Below, piece by piece: positions 1-11,440 of a stretch of 64,000 nt of DNA. The translations under genes were made by a program, and so were the position numbers. Within the stretch, counting starts at the first letter, position 1. Each line of letters starts with the position of its first letter. The notes beneath the pieces are model-generated. The model made no database searches, was not told the origin of the DNA, and was given only the letters and a program-made list of their open reading frames with translations. Origin of the DNA: Ctena decussata (Eukaryota; Mollusca; Bivalvia; Lucinida; Lucinidae); assembly GCA_963989385.1 (NCBI GenBank), contig OZ022513.1:16909928-16973927 (forward strand), in the 5' to 3' direction.

Positions 1-1500
1 CACAATGACCCAGTTTTCATGGTTGACTAAACACATAAACTTGCTTGGAAGATGGTTTTCATTTAATTTTATGACCTAGAATTACGAAACTTTGGTCAAA
101 TTACTATTTTAACTTCTATATTATGCCCCACACCCCCGCCACCCACTAAAGGTGAGGAAATACATATTGGCTTCAGTGCGGATCTCGTTAGCGTCTGCAT
201 CTGTGTCTGTGTCACATATTAAGTCCTTCTGTGACCTTGTAAACAAGGTCAAGGTCATCGAAATCTGATCACATCTTAAGCTTGTCATAATGATATAGCC
301 ATGCAAATATTGTGGAATTGCGCTTATTGTTTCAAATTTAATAAAATGATTAACAGAATATCCTAAAATGTGTTTCCATATTATTTTATTTGGTTTGATT
401 TTAACCTATGATGTCCAAAAAACTTCCTTTGATAACGAGCATTTTTTTTATATTTTTGTCCTCTATTTTCAATATTTCTTGGCGTCACTGCTAAATAAAC
501 TGATCAGTAATCATCAAACGCATGTCAAGATAGCACCTTGACCAGGACAATCGGATGATGCTACCAGAATATCACCATGACCTAGTTTTCATGGTTGACT
601 GAACACATATACTTGCTTGGAAGATGGATTTCATTCAAATGTATGATGGAGGGAGACGTATTGGTTGCAGTGCAGATCCTGTTGTCGTCTGTGTCGTCGT
701 CGGTATGACAATTTGTACCCACTATACTTCTTGAATCAACAGGTGGAATTTTACCAAACTTGCATCTGTGGAATTTGATCAAGCTTGCTTGGATATACAA
801 TTGGGACAAGCCAAACAGCTGATTTTGTTTTGTTTAATTTGACCCCATTTTCAAGGTCACAGGAGGTCTTAAACTGATACATTTTCTACATCGGTGTAGG
901 CGTGACAATTTCCTGTACCTAGGATATCTTTTGAAATAATAAGATCAATTCCACAATACTTGCATGGATATATCATTATGACAAGCTTAAGAGGTGGTCA
1001 GATTTCGATGACCTTGGCCTTGTTTCCAAGGTCACAGAAGAATTAATATGTGACACAGACCCAGATGCAGACGCCAATGAGATCCGCACTTAAGCCAATA
1101 TGTATTCTCTCACCTTTAGTGGCGGGGTGTAGGGCATAATATAGCAGTTAAAATAGTAATTTGACCAAAGTTTCGTAATTCTAGGTCATAAAATTGAATG
1201 AAAACCATCTTCCAAGCAAGTGTATATGTTCAGTCAACCATGAAAACTAGGTCATTGTGAAATTGTGGTCACATCATTCGAGTGTCCTGGTCAAGGTTCT
1301 TCCTTGACATGAGTTTGATGATAACTGGTCAGTTGATTTAACAATGATGCCAAGAAATACTGAATATTGAGGCCAAAAATATTAAAAAATGCTGAATGTC
1401 AACGGAGGTCTTTTTTGACAGCATATGGTCAAATTAAACCACATAAAATGATATGGAAATATACTTTAGATGTTCTGTTAATCATTTTATCAAATCCTGT
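1..1500. repeat. Inverted (foldback) repeat arms of a tandem-array element
   Basis: Positions 1-320 match the reverse complement of about 945-1260, and 330-650 match the reverse complement of about 1190-1500. Marker motifs are CACAATGACC, the block around TAAAGGTGAG and the CAAGGTCA runs. Internal spacer 660-940 carries CATTTTCAAGGTCA motifs resembling the 145-bp array at 40-41.6 kb. No coding sequence. Confidence 0.75.
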
Positions 1501-2220
1501 CTGTCTGTTGTACTCTTCTACCAGATGAAGATGTTTTTACAAGACAGGCTAAAACCATGTTGGATTACCCCACCCACTTCTGTGGACCTATAGCTCAGTA
1601 AGTAGGGATTTCCGACCAAAGTCACATAAGACACATTGGAGTATACCATCAGTTAAAAAAAACTTTGGTAGGATGCAGAAAACCCACCTTATTGATACCC
1701 CCCTTTGCTAAGAAAGAATTCCGATAGGAGCCTTAGGCGGCCTGACGTCGCTAGCATTAAAATGTTACGTTTGCGCTTTTAGTGACGCCATTAACATCGT
1801 AATGACGTACAAAAATGCGTGACGTAATTTAAGTCACGTCGGTTAAGGTTTAACCAATTAATCAACAAAAAAAGGAGACTTTTTTACGAAAATCGTATTT
1901 TGGAAACAGTGTTCAATCTAAAGTGATAATTTCACTGTTTGAAACAGTGAGATTATCAGCTTGATTTTATCGAGAAATCTCTATAATTCTTTGAAAAGTA
2001 TGAAAGAAAAAATGAATCTTTGTTTTTTTAGCAGGCGTACCTTGAAACCAACAATGGAAATAAATCTTACAGCACATCTGTCAATGATAACTGCACATGT
2101 TTTTAGGATTCCTGTGTTGGTTGGCAAAAGGCGTGCATCCAGTCTGATCAACACTTGTACTGCTTGCAAATATATTGTAATCATTTTAAAATAATCCAAA
2201 CTCAACATTCTTATGCTAAT
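1501..2220. other. Non-coding stretch
   Basis: No gene or clear repeat seen. There are several TGACGTCA-like/ACGTCA words at 1740-1850, and an AT-rich tail. Small open frames at 1961-2208 on both strands lack any recognisable protein. Confidence 0.4.
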
Positions 2221-2381
2221 TTTTGTGCAATTTGATTGGTCGAGAGCGAGCGGAAAGCGTTTTTATACACCGGTAATCACGTGAACAAGAATTTTGGAAC
2301 TATTTTCTTTGCGGCGATTTCTAAGGAGCGCAAAATAACGGACAATTTTCGGTTTTCGAAAAATATAAAAACTGAAATTAA

Positions 2382-2502
2382 TTCGTGGTTTTTATCGATG
2401 TGTAAATGCCGTCGAATCACCCACAAACTTAACATAGAGCCCTTCGGGCTTTATTTAGTTTGTAAGTTTCGACGGCGTTTACACATCGATAAAAACCCAT
2501 GA
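2382..2502. repeat. Foldback hairpin, family copy 1
   Basis: Arms about 2382-2416 and 2467-2502 are near-perfect inverted copies containing TTTATCGATGTGTAAA, with a nested hairpin (AGCCC-TTC-GGGCT) in the loop. The flank 2226-2275 (GATTGGTCGAGAGCG) is an inverted match to 30300-30358. Same family as 14006-14167 and 30088-30180. Confidence 0.8.
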
Positions 2503-2519
2503 AAATAAAACTCATTCCT

Positions 2520-3690
2520 ATAATATACTGAAAAAAAGTGAAAACGCTACTTGTCAACTGATTTGTCTTTTGATTTTCTGTTTTGTGGAACCAGATATGA
2601 CTCATGACTAAAAACGCAATTTAAAGTTAAATGCATGTGTAAGGCCATGATACCAGAGGATAGCTGTAAAAGCCGTTTAGGATAAAACGAACACATTTCA
2701 AAGTGGACAGGGGTCCGATTTACTGCTGTGCAAATACGGAACAGTCGAACAGGCATTTTAAAATTTAATTAAAAAAGGAATTCAAGACACAATTGTCCTT
2801 ATTTTGCCGTAGGTTAACAGTTAGTGTACCAAACATATCGCAAGAGAAAGCACACATCAATATGTGTTTTCATGTCTTTGAAAATTAGTGTTGAAATATC
2901 GCTTTTTCTTCGAAAACACGATAAGAAACTGTAAACAACGGATAGTTCCATAAGAAATTAATTTGTGGTTTCCTCACATATTGTCGCAACTTGGCTTGAA
3001 ATTAACGATAGGTAAAATGCATAATTTAAAGTACTACAAGAACGAAAAAAGTTGCTCAGAAAACTGATAAACCAAAGAACAATCGAAAATTGAATTTTGC
3101 TATAGTTTTAATGCAAAGGGAGATAATTTAAAAAATTGAAAAATAAAGCTTCAATTTCCTAGGTTTTCTTAATAACATTTGTGAGTTATTTTTTGTTTTT
3201 TCTTTCACTCTGGGTGTAACGCTTTAGATCAGTAAAGAAATGTGCATCTGCGCATGCGCATAGTTGGTGTATTATAAAAATGCTAAAATTGAATAAGGTA
3301 AGATAATTCTGTTATAGGGAGTATCAGATTCAGAGTTTTATAGACAGTCTCTTGCCGAATGTCTCGAACGACTGAAATGTTTATATCCAGGCAAAAAAGT
3401 ATCATTGTGTTACTTCCAAACTGCTTTCTAACATTTTTTTTTTGAATTCTGTTCTGTCTATTGAAGGGCTCATATCACATTAAAATGGGTAGGGAATGAT
3501 TGGGAAAATGCTTAGTTTAGTTTTGAAAAAATGGCAGTGTTGCCAGAACTTTAGACCGATTTAGCTGATATATTTTGCAGGAAGATTTTGATCACTTCTT
3601 TGACTGAATGGACTAAACTCTGTCACCTGCAAGGTGTCTTGTTTTATTAGTTGGTGTTTGTTTTGTGTTCTGTCTTTATTGTCTTGGAGT
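2520..3690. other. Non-coding stretch
   Basis: AT-rich intergenic DNA with no recognised gene or element. A TGCGCATGCGCA palindrome stands at 3247-3258. Confidence 0.4.
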
Positions 3691-4052
3691 GGGTAGCGTA
3701 AAGGAGTAGGTTCACGAAGGGTCAAAATCGGCCCTGTCTCAGAAATTGATGAAATGTGTATGTATTGTATATATATGTTTCCTGTGACTGAAAATGATTT
3801 TTTCAAAAGTCTGACGTCTTAAATGCTCATCTGTGACGTCACAAACGGACCCTACCCCACGTGACGTATTTGATGATTTTATGACGTTAACGACGATATA
3901 ATCTTGTCCTGAATGTTTTTTATTTGCAGTGCTACAGCCCTTTGCCTAGGTATTTTAGATGTGGCTGTATCTCTCCAGGAGCTATTACGCACATGCAAAT
4001 TATTCTATTGGTCCCCGGGTTCGGCTTGCGTGTGGTATTACATGTAAATTTC

Positions 4053-4990
4053 AAGAGTAACTACACTTCAGGAACTGACTGAATCAGATCCCAAACCCTA
4101 TCCCCAACATCAGACCGTCCCGACATGACCTTAGTTGTTTACCGTGGACGTTAAACATCAAATCAACCAACCAAAAACCCAACATCAAAGGGAAATATTG
4201 ACAAAGACATCCCAACAAACAATAAATTACAAGTGATAAGCCGAGTCAGCAGCTCTTTCCCAAATAGATGGCAACTCAGCTATCTTTATTGAACTAAATA
4301 ATTTAGACCAACAGACGGGTTACAACGGACTAAGCAAATTATATGAAAAATATTTAACAATTATTTTTACCTATTTTCTATTTTCATGATAGAAGGATTA
4401 AACTGAGAACACAATAAATTAAACAGCACCGAACATAAAACAAATGCAACCGCAACAAAAGTGCCGCCTTGGGACGGTCAGTAATAACTACTGGGGGGTT
4501 TAAACCGGTTTTACTGGGCCCAAACCTTCACCCTCACCCTCCGCTGCGCTGCACACAATTAGTTGGTAGTTAGGTTCGTATGGAGGTCCCCTAACTCATC
4601 AGAGAGTCATCACGGTCAACAATTAAGACAAGAAAAGACCGTGATGAAGCAAGGATGAGGACTCGACAGCCAAAACGTGTTGAGACACCCGGAGATCCCT
4701 GGGGCGTCAGCAACACCACTGGAGTACTGGAGCAAAAGAAGACCACCAGTTGAACCCCGGTGGGCCAAGAAACAGACAAACATCCGGCCCCAACCAACTA
4801 TTATATAGCTTTATGTAGGGGCTATCATAGAGTCTGAACCCCGACCCACCGGCGTGCAATTAAAGAGGACAGCAAAGTTGTCAACCGTGATTGGGTTAAC
4901 CACTAAGCATGCAGACTGTCGCACTACATCTATGTTATAGCCAATGCGTTTAAATCGTGTAGAGTTCCGATTTTGGCCACTCTATCAAAT
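4053..4990 (-). pseudogene. Penelope-like RT element, copy A: C-terminal ORF remnant and 3' region
   Basis: Minus strand 4990-4800 encodes a remnant reading [42 protein letters not shown], the C-terminal tail of the same ORF seen at 61.4-62.7 kb. The remainder is the shared 3' region, ending near 4053 at the common terminus. All upstream RT domains are missing, so this is a 5'-truncated dead copy. A SINE tail has inserted at 4113-4177. Confidence 0.75.
4113..4177 (+). mobile_element. 5'-truncated SINE tail inserted in RT element copy A
   Basis: Sixty-five bases ending in AAATCAACCAACCAAAAA are flanked by a 10-bp direct repeat CCCAACATCA (4103-4112 and 4178-4187). Undisturbed copies of the host element have that word once. 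The insert matches the 3' tail of the SINE at 38094-38331 (GACATGACC, TGTTTACCGTGGACGTTAA). Confidence 0.85.
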
Positions 4991-5173
4991 TCTGTGAGGC
5001 GCTTATAATTCTGTTGTGTATGTTTTGTTTTGCGGACAAAATGCAATATAATAATAATGATAATAAAAATAAACTATCTCTAAGCAAGATTGCAGTTTTT
5101 CAGTTTTGATATTGTATTGCTTACTTAGGTTTACTTAGGTTGATTCTGAACGTAGGGCTGTGGCCTCTATGTT

Positions 5174-5350
5174 CAGTTCTTCTTCTGTCTGTTTATTTGT
5201 GGCTGTCTCTGCTTATTTGTGGCTGTCTCTGCATGATCTGTGGCTGTCTCTGCATGATCTGTGGCTGTCTCTGCACAGATCATGCAGAGACAGCCGAAGG
5301 TACCGCCACAGCTAATATACCTAGGCAAAGAGCTGTAGCACTGCATATAT
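5174..5350. repeat. 21-bp tandem repeat followed by inverted copy
   Basis: GTGGCTGTCTCTGCATGATCT is repeated about four times (5174-5274) and then appears inverted at 5275-5296. Positions 5315-5350 (CCTAGGCAAAGAGCTGTAGC) are an inverted match to 3927-3965. Confidence 0.8.
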
Positions 5351-5399
5351 TTAAATTTAAAGCCTGTATCAAAATTGTTTCATAAATGATGTGTCATTC

Positions 5400-6020
5400 T
5401 GATGGAGTTGAAAAGAAATTAATTACAAAACTAGAACAATAGAGATGGTAGTCTTTCTATTGCCATTTTCAAGCATAATTCAGCTCTAACTTTATATTAC
5501 TACAGGTCTTCAACCATACATCGCAATACAGATTACTTTGTACTAATATGTTTCCCGGGAGCTCCATTAGATTAATGGTCCCATTGCCCTATCAGCGTGA
5601 AATTTTTTATCATGAAGTATCGCTGCAAGCTTCTCAGTATAGTTTCATCAGTGTAAATGATCGTGATTAGCCATCTTTAGAAAACAAATAAAACATCCTT
5701 GAGTTTCACATAAAAAGGGCTTGAAAACTTATTTGGGTCATAAATGACCTACTTTCGATTTCATGAAGTTAAAAAAAAATGGTAAAAATACAATGTACAT
5801 GCGTAGAGTCCCAATCACTATCCCGCCTATGTTTATATAGCATTGCTAGATGAGAAACCAGAACAGGAAATTATAATTTCTGGAGCGATTTGTTATTTTT
5901 CAAAAACTTGTTTTCTTTATGCCAGTTAAATGACTCAGTACAATGCACATCAACCCATATTTTATTGCCAAACGTGAAGGCTGAAGCGCCTTTTTACAAC
6001 GATTTGAGTTTAGACGTTTT
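5400..6020. other. Non-coding stretch
   Basis: No gene or recognised repeat; AT-rich with no long open frame. Confidence 0.4.
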
Positions 6021-6039
6021 TGCCGCTGATAGGACTCTG

Positions 6040-6170
6040 GAGACTTTAAACGCTGGCATACAAAGCTAGTGAACCGGGTTCAATTCCTGCTGGATGCCGA
6101 AATATTTTCAACCGTGAACGAGGTCTCATTGCATACAGCTTTCATTATCAGCTATTGACCTGTTTACGGT
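6040..6170 (+). mobile_element. tRNA-derived SINE fragment
   Basis: Box B-like GGGTTCAATTCC at 6077 followed by TTTCAACCGTGAACGAGGTC matches the copy at 15395-15525 (GGGTTCAAGCCC, then TTCCAACCGTAAACGGAGTT). The two share the tail TTATCG/CAGC region, so they are members of one family. Confidence 0.55.
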
Positions 6171-6599
6171 AAACTCGATAGTTTTTTTTTTTTTATCGGC
6201 AAGGGCACCTGCTATTCGAAGAATGTTTTGTTACGGATAATTTGATTGGATGCGATAGACGTTGCTCGCATCCACGCAAAGGCTGTCGGCCAATGGTACG
6301 TAAGAAACAAAGTGGACCTATTTCGAAAGTGTTTGGTGGTTTACATATCTTACCCTAAATTACCCTGCGTTATTTCATTTTCTTAATTTTCCATATTAGA
6401 ATCAGATGTTGTCGCTAATTTGATGTCAGCAGATTCTTTGTTTGAAGTCAGAAAAAGGCTGAGACGTAGATAAACCGACGTTACTTTCACATGTTTTCGA
6501 CTTAACGTGTTGTCTCATTGTCCACACACATTAACAATTAGGAGGCGAGGGCGTAGGGACTGTGAGAGACAGAATGTTGTTGAAGAAACCGTGGTACAG

Positions 6600-6775
6600 G
6601 GGCGTCAGTGGGCCGAATGGTCTAACGCATTTGCTTTGAGATCACAGACCTCTCACTGGTATGGGTTTGAGTCCAGTACATATACGTATTTGAGAAAGAC
6701 AAGTTCTGTTTGTGGAAGGCCAAGTGGTTTTTCTCCGCATGCGTCATTTCTGGCCTGTCAGAAAAGTTAGGTAAA
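6600..6775 (+). mobile_element. tRNA-like SINE (class II tRNA head)
   Basis: GTGGGCCGAATGGTCTAACG resembles a Leu/Ser tRNA box A, and GGGTTTGAGTCC at 6664 a box B with a long variable arm between. A GGCC-flanked tail follows. The 87-residue open frame here is a by-product. Confidence 0.5.
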
Positions 6776-7231
6776 CGTTACTGTGAGATCGGCATTTCGT
6801 GAAGCCTAACACAATAATATTTTGACACTTGAATTACCAAATGTTTGTCCCTGTCCATTTTAAAATAACATAGTATCATACATAAGAAACAAGTTCAATA
6901 CTAATATATAAAGGATCATAGACAACAGCTGTGCATCAGACTTCACACCAGAAGAAGAATCGCGCCTATCGGCCTACAAAATAAATACCCGTATGCTAGA
7001 TAAATTTCCTTTTTATCCTCACCTAAAACTCTGGATTCTAATACTGTTTACATCTTTTGTGTATAGATTTACCATTGCTTATTGCAAAAGTTCTGTCCTT
7101 CTTCATTAAGATTCACAGGTGCATGGTCAGCAAACTCGTGACGTCAAGCAAATAACATCGCGTTTTCCCGCCGCTTATGACGTTACGTATTTGCTGGATT
7201 AGCGGATTTTTTTCAAGTAATTTCTTTTTCT

Positions 7232-7340
7232 CATATCGAGCCCACCCTTGTAACATTTTCTCCTTTTGCCATATGATTTGCCATCTTCAGAGGCATTGAC
7301 TGTCAAAAAATCGTGATGTTACAAGGTTGGGCTCTATATG
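7232..7340. repeat. Short hairpin element
   Basis: GAGCCCACCCTTGTAACA (7238) and TGTTACAAGGTTGGGCTC (to 7334) are inverted with one mismatch; pairing extends outward to CATATC/TATATG. About 60 nt of loop. MITE-like. Confidence 0.8.
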
Positions 7341-8644
7341 TACCGTTTGGTCAAACGTACGAAAAAGTGTGAAAAATCGCAAAAATGTGTTACCCCATGC
7401 TACTTTATGCCCGTAGGACAAGTTTGAGAAGGGCCGTAGCGTCAAAATTCATATGGTTTATAAAAGCTATATGTTTGACCATATAAAAAGTAACTACAAA
7501 TCACTGATTTGACATGTTTGAAATTTTACGATTTTACAGGGCCGATTTTAGGCCTTCGTGAACCTACTCCTTTGTAGAAACGACAGATACTTTCAAAAGC
7601 ATGAAATTTTTGGGATAGGTTGCTAATTTCAACATGAGAATTAAAGAGAATGTTTCAAACAGCATACAGAGTGATTTATAACGTTGTATGGCAATTTTGC
7701 TCAACATCGCAATCACTTTGAAAAAAAATATATCAAATGATATTTCCTTTGAAAGTAGCTAGCAAAGGACTAGGTATGATTTGGGCCATATTTGGCCCCC
7801 TCTCAAAATGTATTCAAATATTGTTTTTTTCATAAGTCACCTTGTCAACAGTATAAATCTAGAAAATGGAGATGTTACGGCTTGTACAAGGAAAGTTACA
7901 GCCATTCGTTTGTTCATGCAGTTCTGGCCTGATTTTTAGCAAAATTTAGGGGGTAGGGATACATTTTGCCATATATAACAAAGAAAGAAATTTAAAAGTA
8001 AATGATAAGTATCAGATCTAATAATGTAAGTAATATTAATACTAAATCTCTTTGACATTTACTGGTCTGCATCTTATCACGTGCATGAAGGGCGATAACT
8101 CTTGATAGATCATTGAAATTGTCGGATTACAGAAACGTTACATTAAACTGCTTATCAATCGAAAATTTACGTTTTAGGGGCATACTACAATTGCAGTATT
8201 TTGTCTTTCAAGGGAATTTAGATAAACCATTCGTTTCAAGATCAACTCATGTGCAGCAGTTAATTTTTCTCGGAATAGAATGTATTAGTCTGAAAGAGAT
8301 CGGATGAAAAAAATTATTTAAAAATATGGGGGTATGGATAAACTTTGCATTATTCTTGCGAGTTGATAAATTGAAAATAATAAAAAATGAATACAAAAAC
8401 AACAAAGATATAAAGCTAATAAAAATATTTTGCATTCAAAGTAAACATTTATCTTTAAGAAAGGAAAAAGGGAGATAACTTATGATTTACATTGAAACTG
8501 CATAGCAATTAATTGTAATGAACACATTTCTTTGTATACCTGCTGACTTGGTTTTGCAAACATAGGCCAGATTTTTTATGCGTTTCCTTTTATGTACATT
8601 GTTATATAAACAAAAAAAATAAAAGTAAACTATTCACCCTAACC

Positions 8645-8658
8645 GTTTCCATGGCAAC
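8645..8658. promoter_or_regulatory. Near-consensus RFX X-box
   Basis: GTTTCCATGGCAAC fits the X-box (GTNRCC-N2-RGYAAC) with one mismatch in one half-site. It lies in AT-rich non-coding DNA with no adjacent gene seen. Confidence 0.35.
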
Positions 8659-9412
8659 GATTTTTAAAAAAAGAAAAAAAAAATAGATGGAGCGAAACAA
8701 GAAATTAGATATCTTTCATACACATACTTGTTTTTATACTTGTTTTTATCGTGTGGTTCATTACATGTATTTTCGCATGATTTTTAAAGTTATTAATATA
8801 TCAACCATATATGTAATACAAACTCTTAATGAAGCGAATCAGCAAAATGATCAGAATGAAAGTCGTGTATTTCATGTATGAGAGTAAGTGGGGTAACTAA
8901 GACACTGAGTTATTCATACCGTAATACTGGGAAACTGGTCAATTCACAACATTTGTCCTGTTATATAAACAGCCGTAGGTATTGGAAACAAAGGGCAATG
9001 AATATTTTGATTAAACTATGCATTGCTCATACTTTGCCATAGCTAAGCTGTTACTTTATGGTACTATTATCAACTACGGCGGACTTTAGAGCTACTACTG
9101 CAATCTTAACTTCCTAACAAAGGATCGCTTTTAGATCTTCGTTTTGACGCTGAGTGCAGTCCAGAACTGCATTGTCGACATAACAATCATGATTGTATAG
9201 CTCAGAGCAATTTTCTATCCATCTGCTGAGAGTCTATCATTCTTCTGTTAGACTTGTCCTAGACTTGTTCTGGATAGTTAGGATCTACCCTGTTCTCTGA
9301 ATTTTAATCCACACCAGCTGATGTGCTCACTTGCAGTTGTGTTATTTTAGGTATTAAGTTTCAGTCTCCTTGCATCGAGTATCCCTACTTAATCAGTTCT
9401 CCTTTGCTCTCA

Positions 9413-9613
9413 TCAGGGCATCTGAACCCTTTTGCAAGCCATCCTGTATTCTCTCGCTCCTTCTGCTTCATCCCGCCTCCTTTTCAAATTCCTCCTCGCA
9501 TCACAGAGGTCGAGAACATCCAGTGCCCAGTGCATGTACCTGCGATGTTCGTTTCCAATTATTTCTTTTCCTGTATCAGTAAATGCTGTATTGTAGGGCG
9601 CAGAAAAATGCAT
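9413..9613 (-). pseudogene. Non-LTR retrotransposon fragment (endonuclease-RT linker)
   Basis: Minus-strand frame contains TDTGKEIIGNEHRR, then LDVLDLCDARRNLKRRRDEA, EGAREYRMACKRVQ. The pattern of an Ile-Leu-Gly/Asn-Gly motif followed by LDLCDxRRxLKxRRxEPEGxxxYR is what I recall from the linker between endonuclease and reverse transcriptase in invertebrate LINEs. Neither catalytic domain is present nearby; about 65 residues remain. The overlapping 132-residue plus-strand frame shows no family. Confidence 0.55.
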
Positions 9614-9942
9614 GGAAGTCGCACTAGTTTAAATCGTTCCGTACGTGCACGATTTCGAACAAGATTTAATTTGTTTCTACTTTTTTGTGGTTTGACACTT
9701 CAACAGAATATCTGTTGGTAAAGTATATCGAGCAGATATATTAAAAAACGGGCGTGACCCCGTCATTTCTCAGTCAGACAATACCCAATCTGATGTTACT
9801 TGGTTTTATTTATGAAATGGGAGCAACTCTAACATACAATTTAAAGAGAATCTTACAAGTGACATGCATAAAAAATATTGTTTGATGATTTGAGGTCTGA
9901 AGCATGTTTCTGCAACCCGCCCCCTGCCCCCCCCCCTCCCCG

Positions 9943-9945
<3 letters not shown>

Positions 9946-9995
<50 letters not shown>

Positions 9996-10000
9996 AGAGA
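9946..10000. repeat. (CA)n then (GA)n microsatellite
   Basis: About 23 CA units followed by four GA units, next to a C-rich tract (9917-9941). The Cys-Val rich open frames over it are artefacts. Confidence 0.97.
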
Positions 10001-10464
10001 AACACACACATATCTCCCATTACCACCAACACCAATTAATGGAATCATGAGTACAAATATCGTACTACTTACTATTACTCTTTCAATTCTCCTAACGACG
10101 TTCCCCAAGTGGCTCAGCGGTAGTACAAGTATCGTCTTTCGGTCCCGTCTTTTATTCGCTGTCCCGATTGCAACAACATTGCAGTTGCACGTATCCTTCA
10201 GAATCAGGAGTTGTTTCTGACAATAGGTCAAGCGTCGTCATGAATGAAGAAACGAAAAACTATGTTTTGCATCATATATTCTGGTATTACTTATCAAAAA
10301 GAAGGTAAAGCGGTCTGTTTTGGTTTTTTATTTAGTAAAATTTCTTGGCGATCCGTAGATTGTCTACCTTTAATTCCAAAAGAGTTTCTGTCGCACGCGC
10401 ATCCTCGTAAGGCAACCGTTGTCAATGACATTATTTTGTTAAGAAAAGTTTAAAATTAGGTGTC

Positions 10465-10559
10465 AGCGCAGGCAAGTGCACAGCTGAATTTTTCACACAT
10501 TGTTGATGTTCCTAAAATGCATTATTATGCAAAAAATCAGCTGTGCACTTGCCTGCGCT
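10465..10559. repeat. Perfect 23-bp inverted repeat hairpin
   Basis: Left arm 10465-10487 begins AGCGCAGGCAAGTGCACAGC; right arm 10537-10559 is its exact reverse complement, with a 49-nt AT-rich loop. Confidence 0.9.
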
Positions 10560-10824
10560 CAGGTAGTTTTCGGCCCATATGCAAGCCGAAAATGGCCGAA
10601 ATTGCCAAAATCAGATGAGGTGGGGTACATTTAGAGGCTCGGAAGAAGTTGAATATCAGTAGAGTATAGATTATTTTAGTCAGAATTGATGGTTAAAGGT
10701 TTAAACTCATACATTACATGAACAGAAGTTAAAGAAGTGCAATTTTGAAAATGCATAAATGAGGGGGCCAAATATGGCCCAAATCATACCTAGTCTTACA
10801 GCCCAAACATTTAAAGAGGATCTT

Positions 10825-10905
10825 ACACTCGTGGTCATTTCATATGAAATTTGTAAAACGAGCCTTTGGCGAGTTTCATAAATTTGATGAAATGACCACG
10901 AGTGT
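10825..10905. repeat. Hairpin element with arms ACACTCGTGGTCATTTCAT
   Basis: Arms of about 35 bp pair across a short centre (GAGCCTTTGGCGAG). Directly abuts a second inverted pair, ATCATATGAC at 10919 and GTCATATGAT at 11095, suggesting nested palindromic elements. Confidence 0.75.
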
Positions 10906-11273
10906 TAGATTCTGTTTATCATATGACCCTTGAAAATGGGATTTTAACGCATTCAACATGAACATTATTTTAATAAGAAAACGCATCGTTGACATGGACT
11001 TTGTCAGTGACGTTACGTGTACGCGCCAAAGTGTTATTACACGTTTGGTCATACGATTTTTATGACACGACGTTATCCACTGAATAACAGCGACGTCATA
11101 TGATAAAATGCTATATGGTAAAAACATGCAAAATCATTTCTGCAGAACCACTGGACCAAAGTAGCTGAAAAACCTTATAAAGCATGCCAAAGAAGTCTTC
11201 CGGAGTAGTATTTGCGTGAAGGACGTTGGGAAGCGCTAAATACAAACAAGTCCCCATCTATCTTCCTCATCTC

Positions 11274-11440
11274 GAGGAGCGGCTGTAGTGTAGTGGATCA
11301 CACTCCGGACTACCAATCAAGGGATCTCAAGTTCGAACCCCCGCTTCTCCGGTCATTCGGATGAGACTTTAAACGGAGGTCCCGTCTCCATATGACCTCG
11401 TTGTTGGTGGGACGTTCAACCCGAGTTCACTAACTCACTC
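11274..11440 (+). mobile_element. tRNA-derived SINE
   Basis: Head 11274-11350: acceptor-like GAGGAGCGG pairs with CCGCTTCTC, box A TGTAGTGTAGTGG, box B AGTTCGAACCC. It is followed by a conserved body (GGATGAGACTTTAAACGGAG, GTCCCGTC) and tail GGGACGTTCAACCCGAGTTC, ACTAACTCACTC. A second tail lies at 13838-13882. Confidence 0.75.

Larger units (their letters stand above)
3700..7573. mobile_element. Pair of ~38-bp terminal inverted repeats bounding a composite region
   Basis: AAAGGAGTAGGTTCACGAAG begins at 3700 and its inverted copy ends at 7573; about 35 of 38 positions match, including the internal near-palindrome around AAAATCGGCC. The 3.9 kb between holds a retroelement fragment, SINEs and a hairpin. 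It may be one element bloated by insertions, or two oppositely oriented solo copies. Confidence 0.55.
7765..10796. mobile_element. Inverted pair of AGGACTAGGTATGAT-type TIRs
   Basis: AGGACTAGGTATGATTTGGG continues to GGCCCCCTC at 7803; its inverted copy occupies 10761-10796. This is the same terminal sequence family as the compact element at 30481-31385. The 3 kb interior has a (CA)n tract, a LINE fragment and no transposase, so it may be two solo copies. Confidence 0.5.

Noticed and set aside
5140..5385. 81-codon frame with repeated ICGCLCM
   Set aside because: Translation of the 21-bp tandem repeat.
9806..10231. Cys-Val rich open frames of up to 141 codons on the minus strand
   Set aside because: They are the (CA)n microsatellite read in three frames; no protein family.
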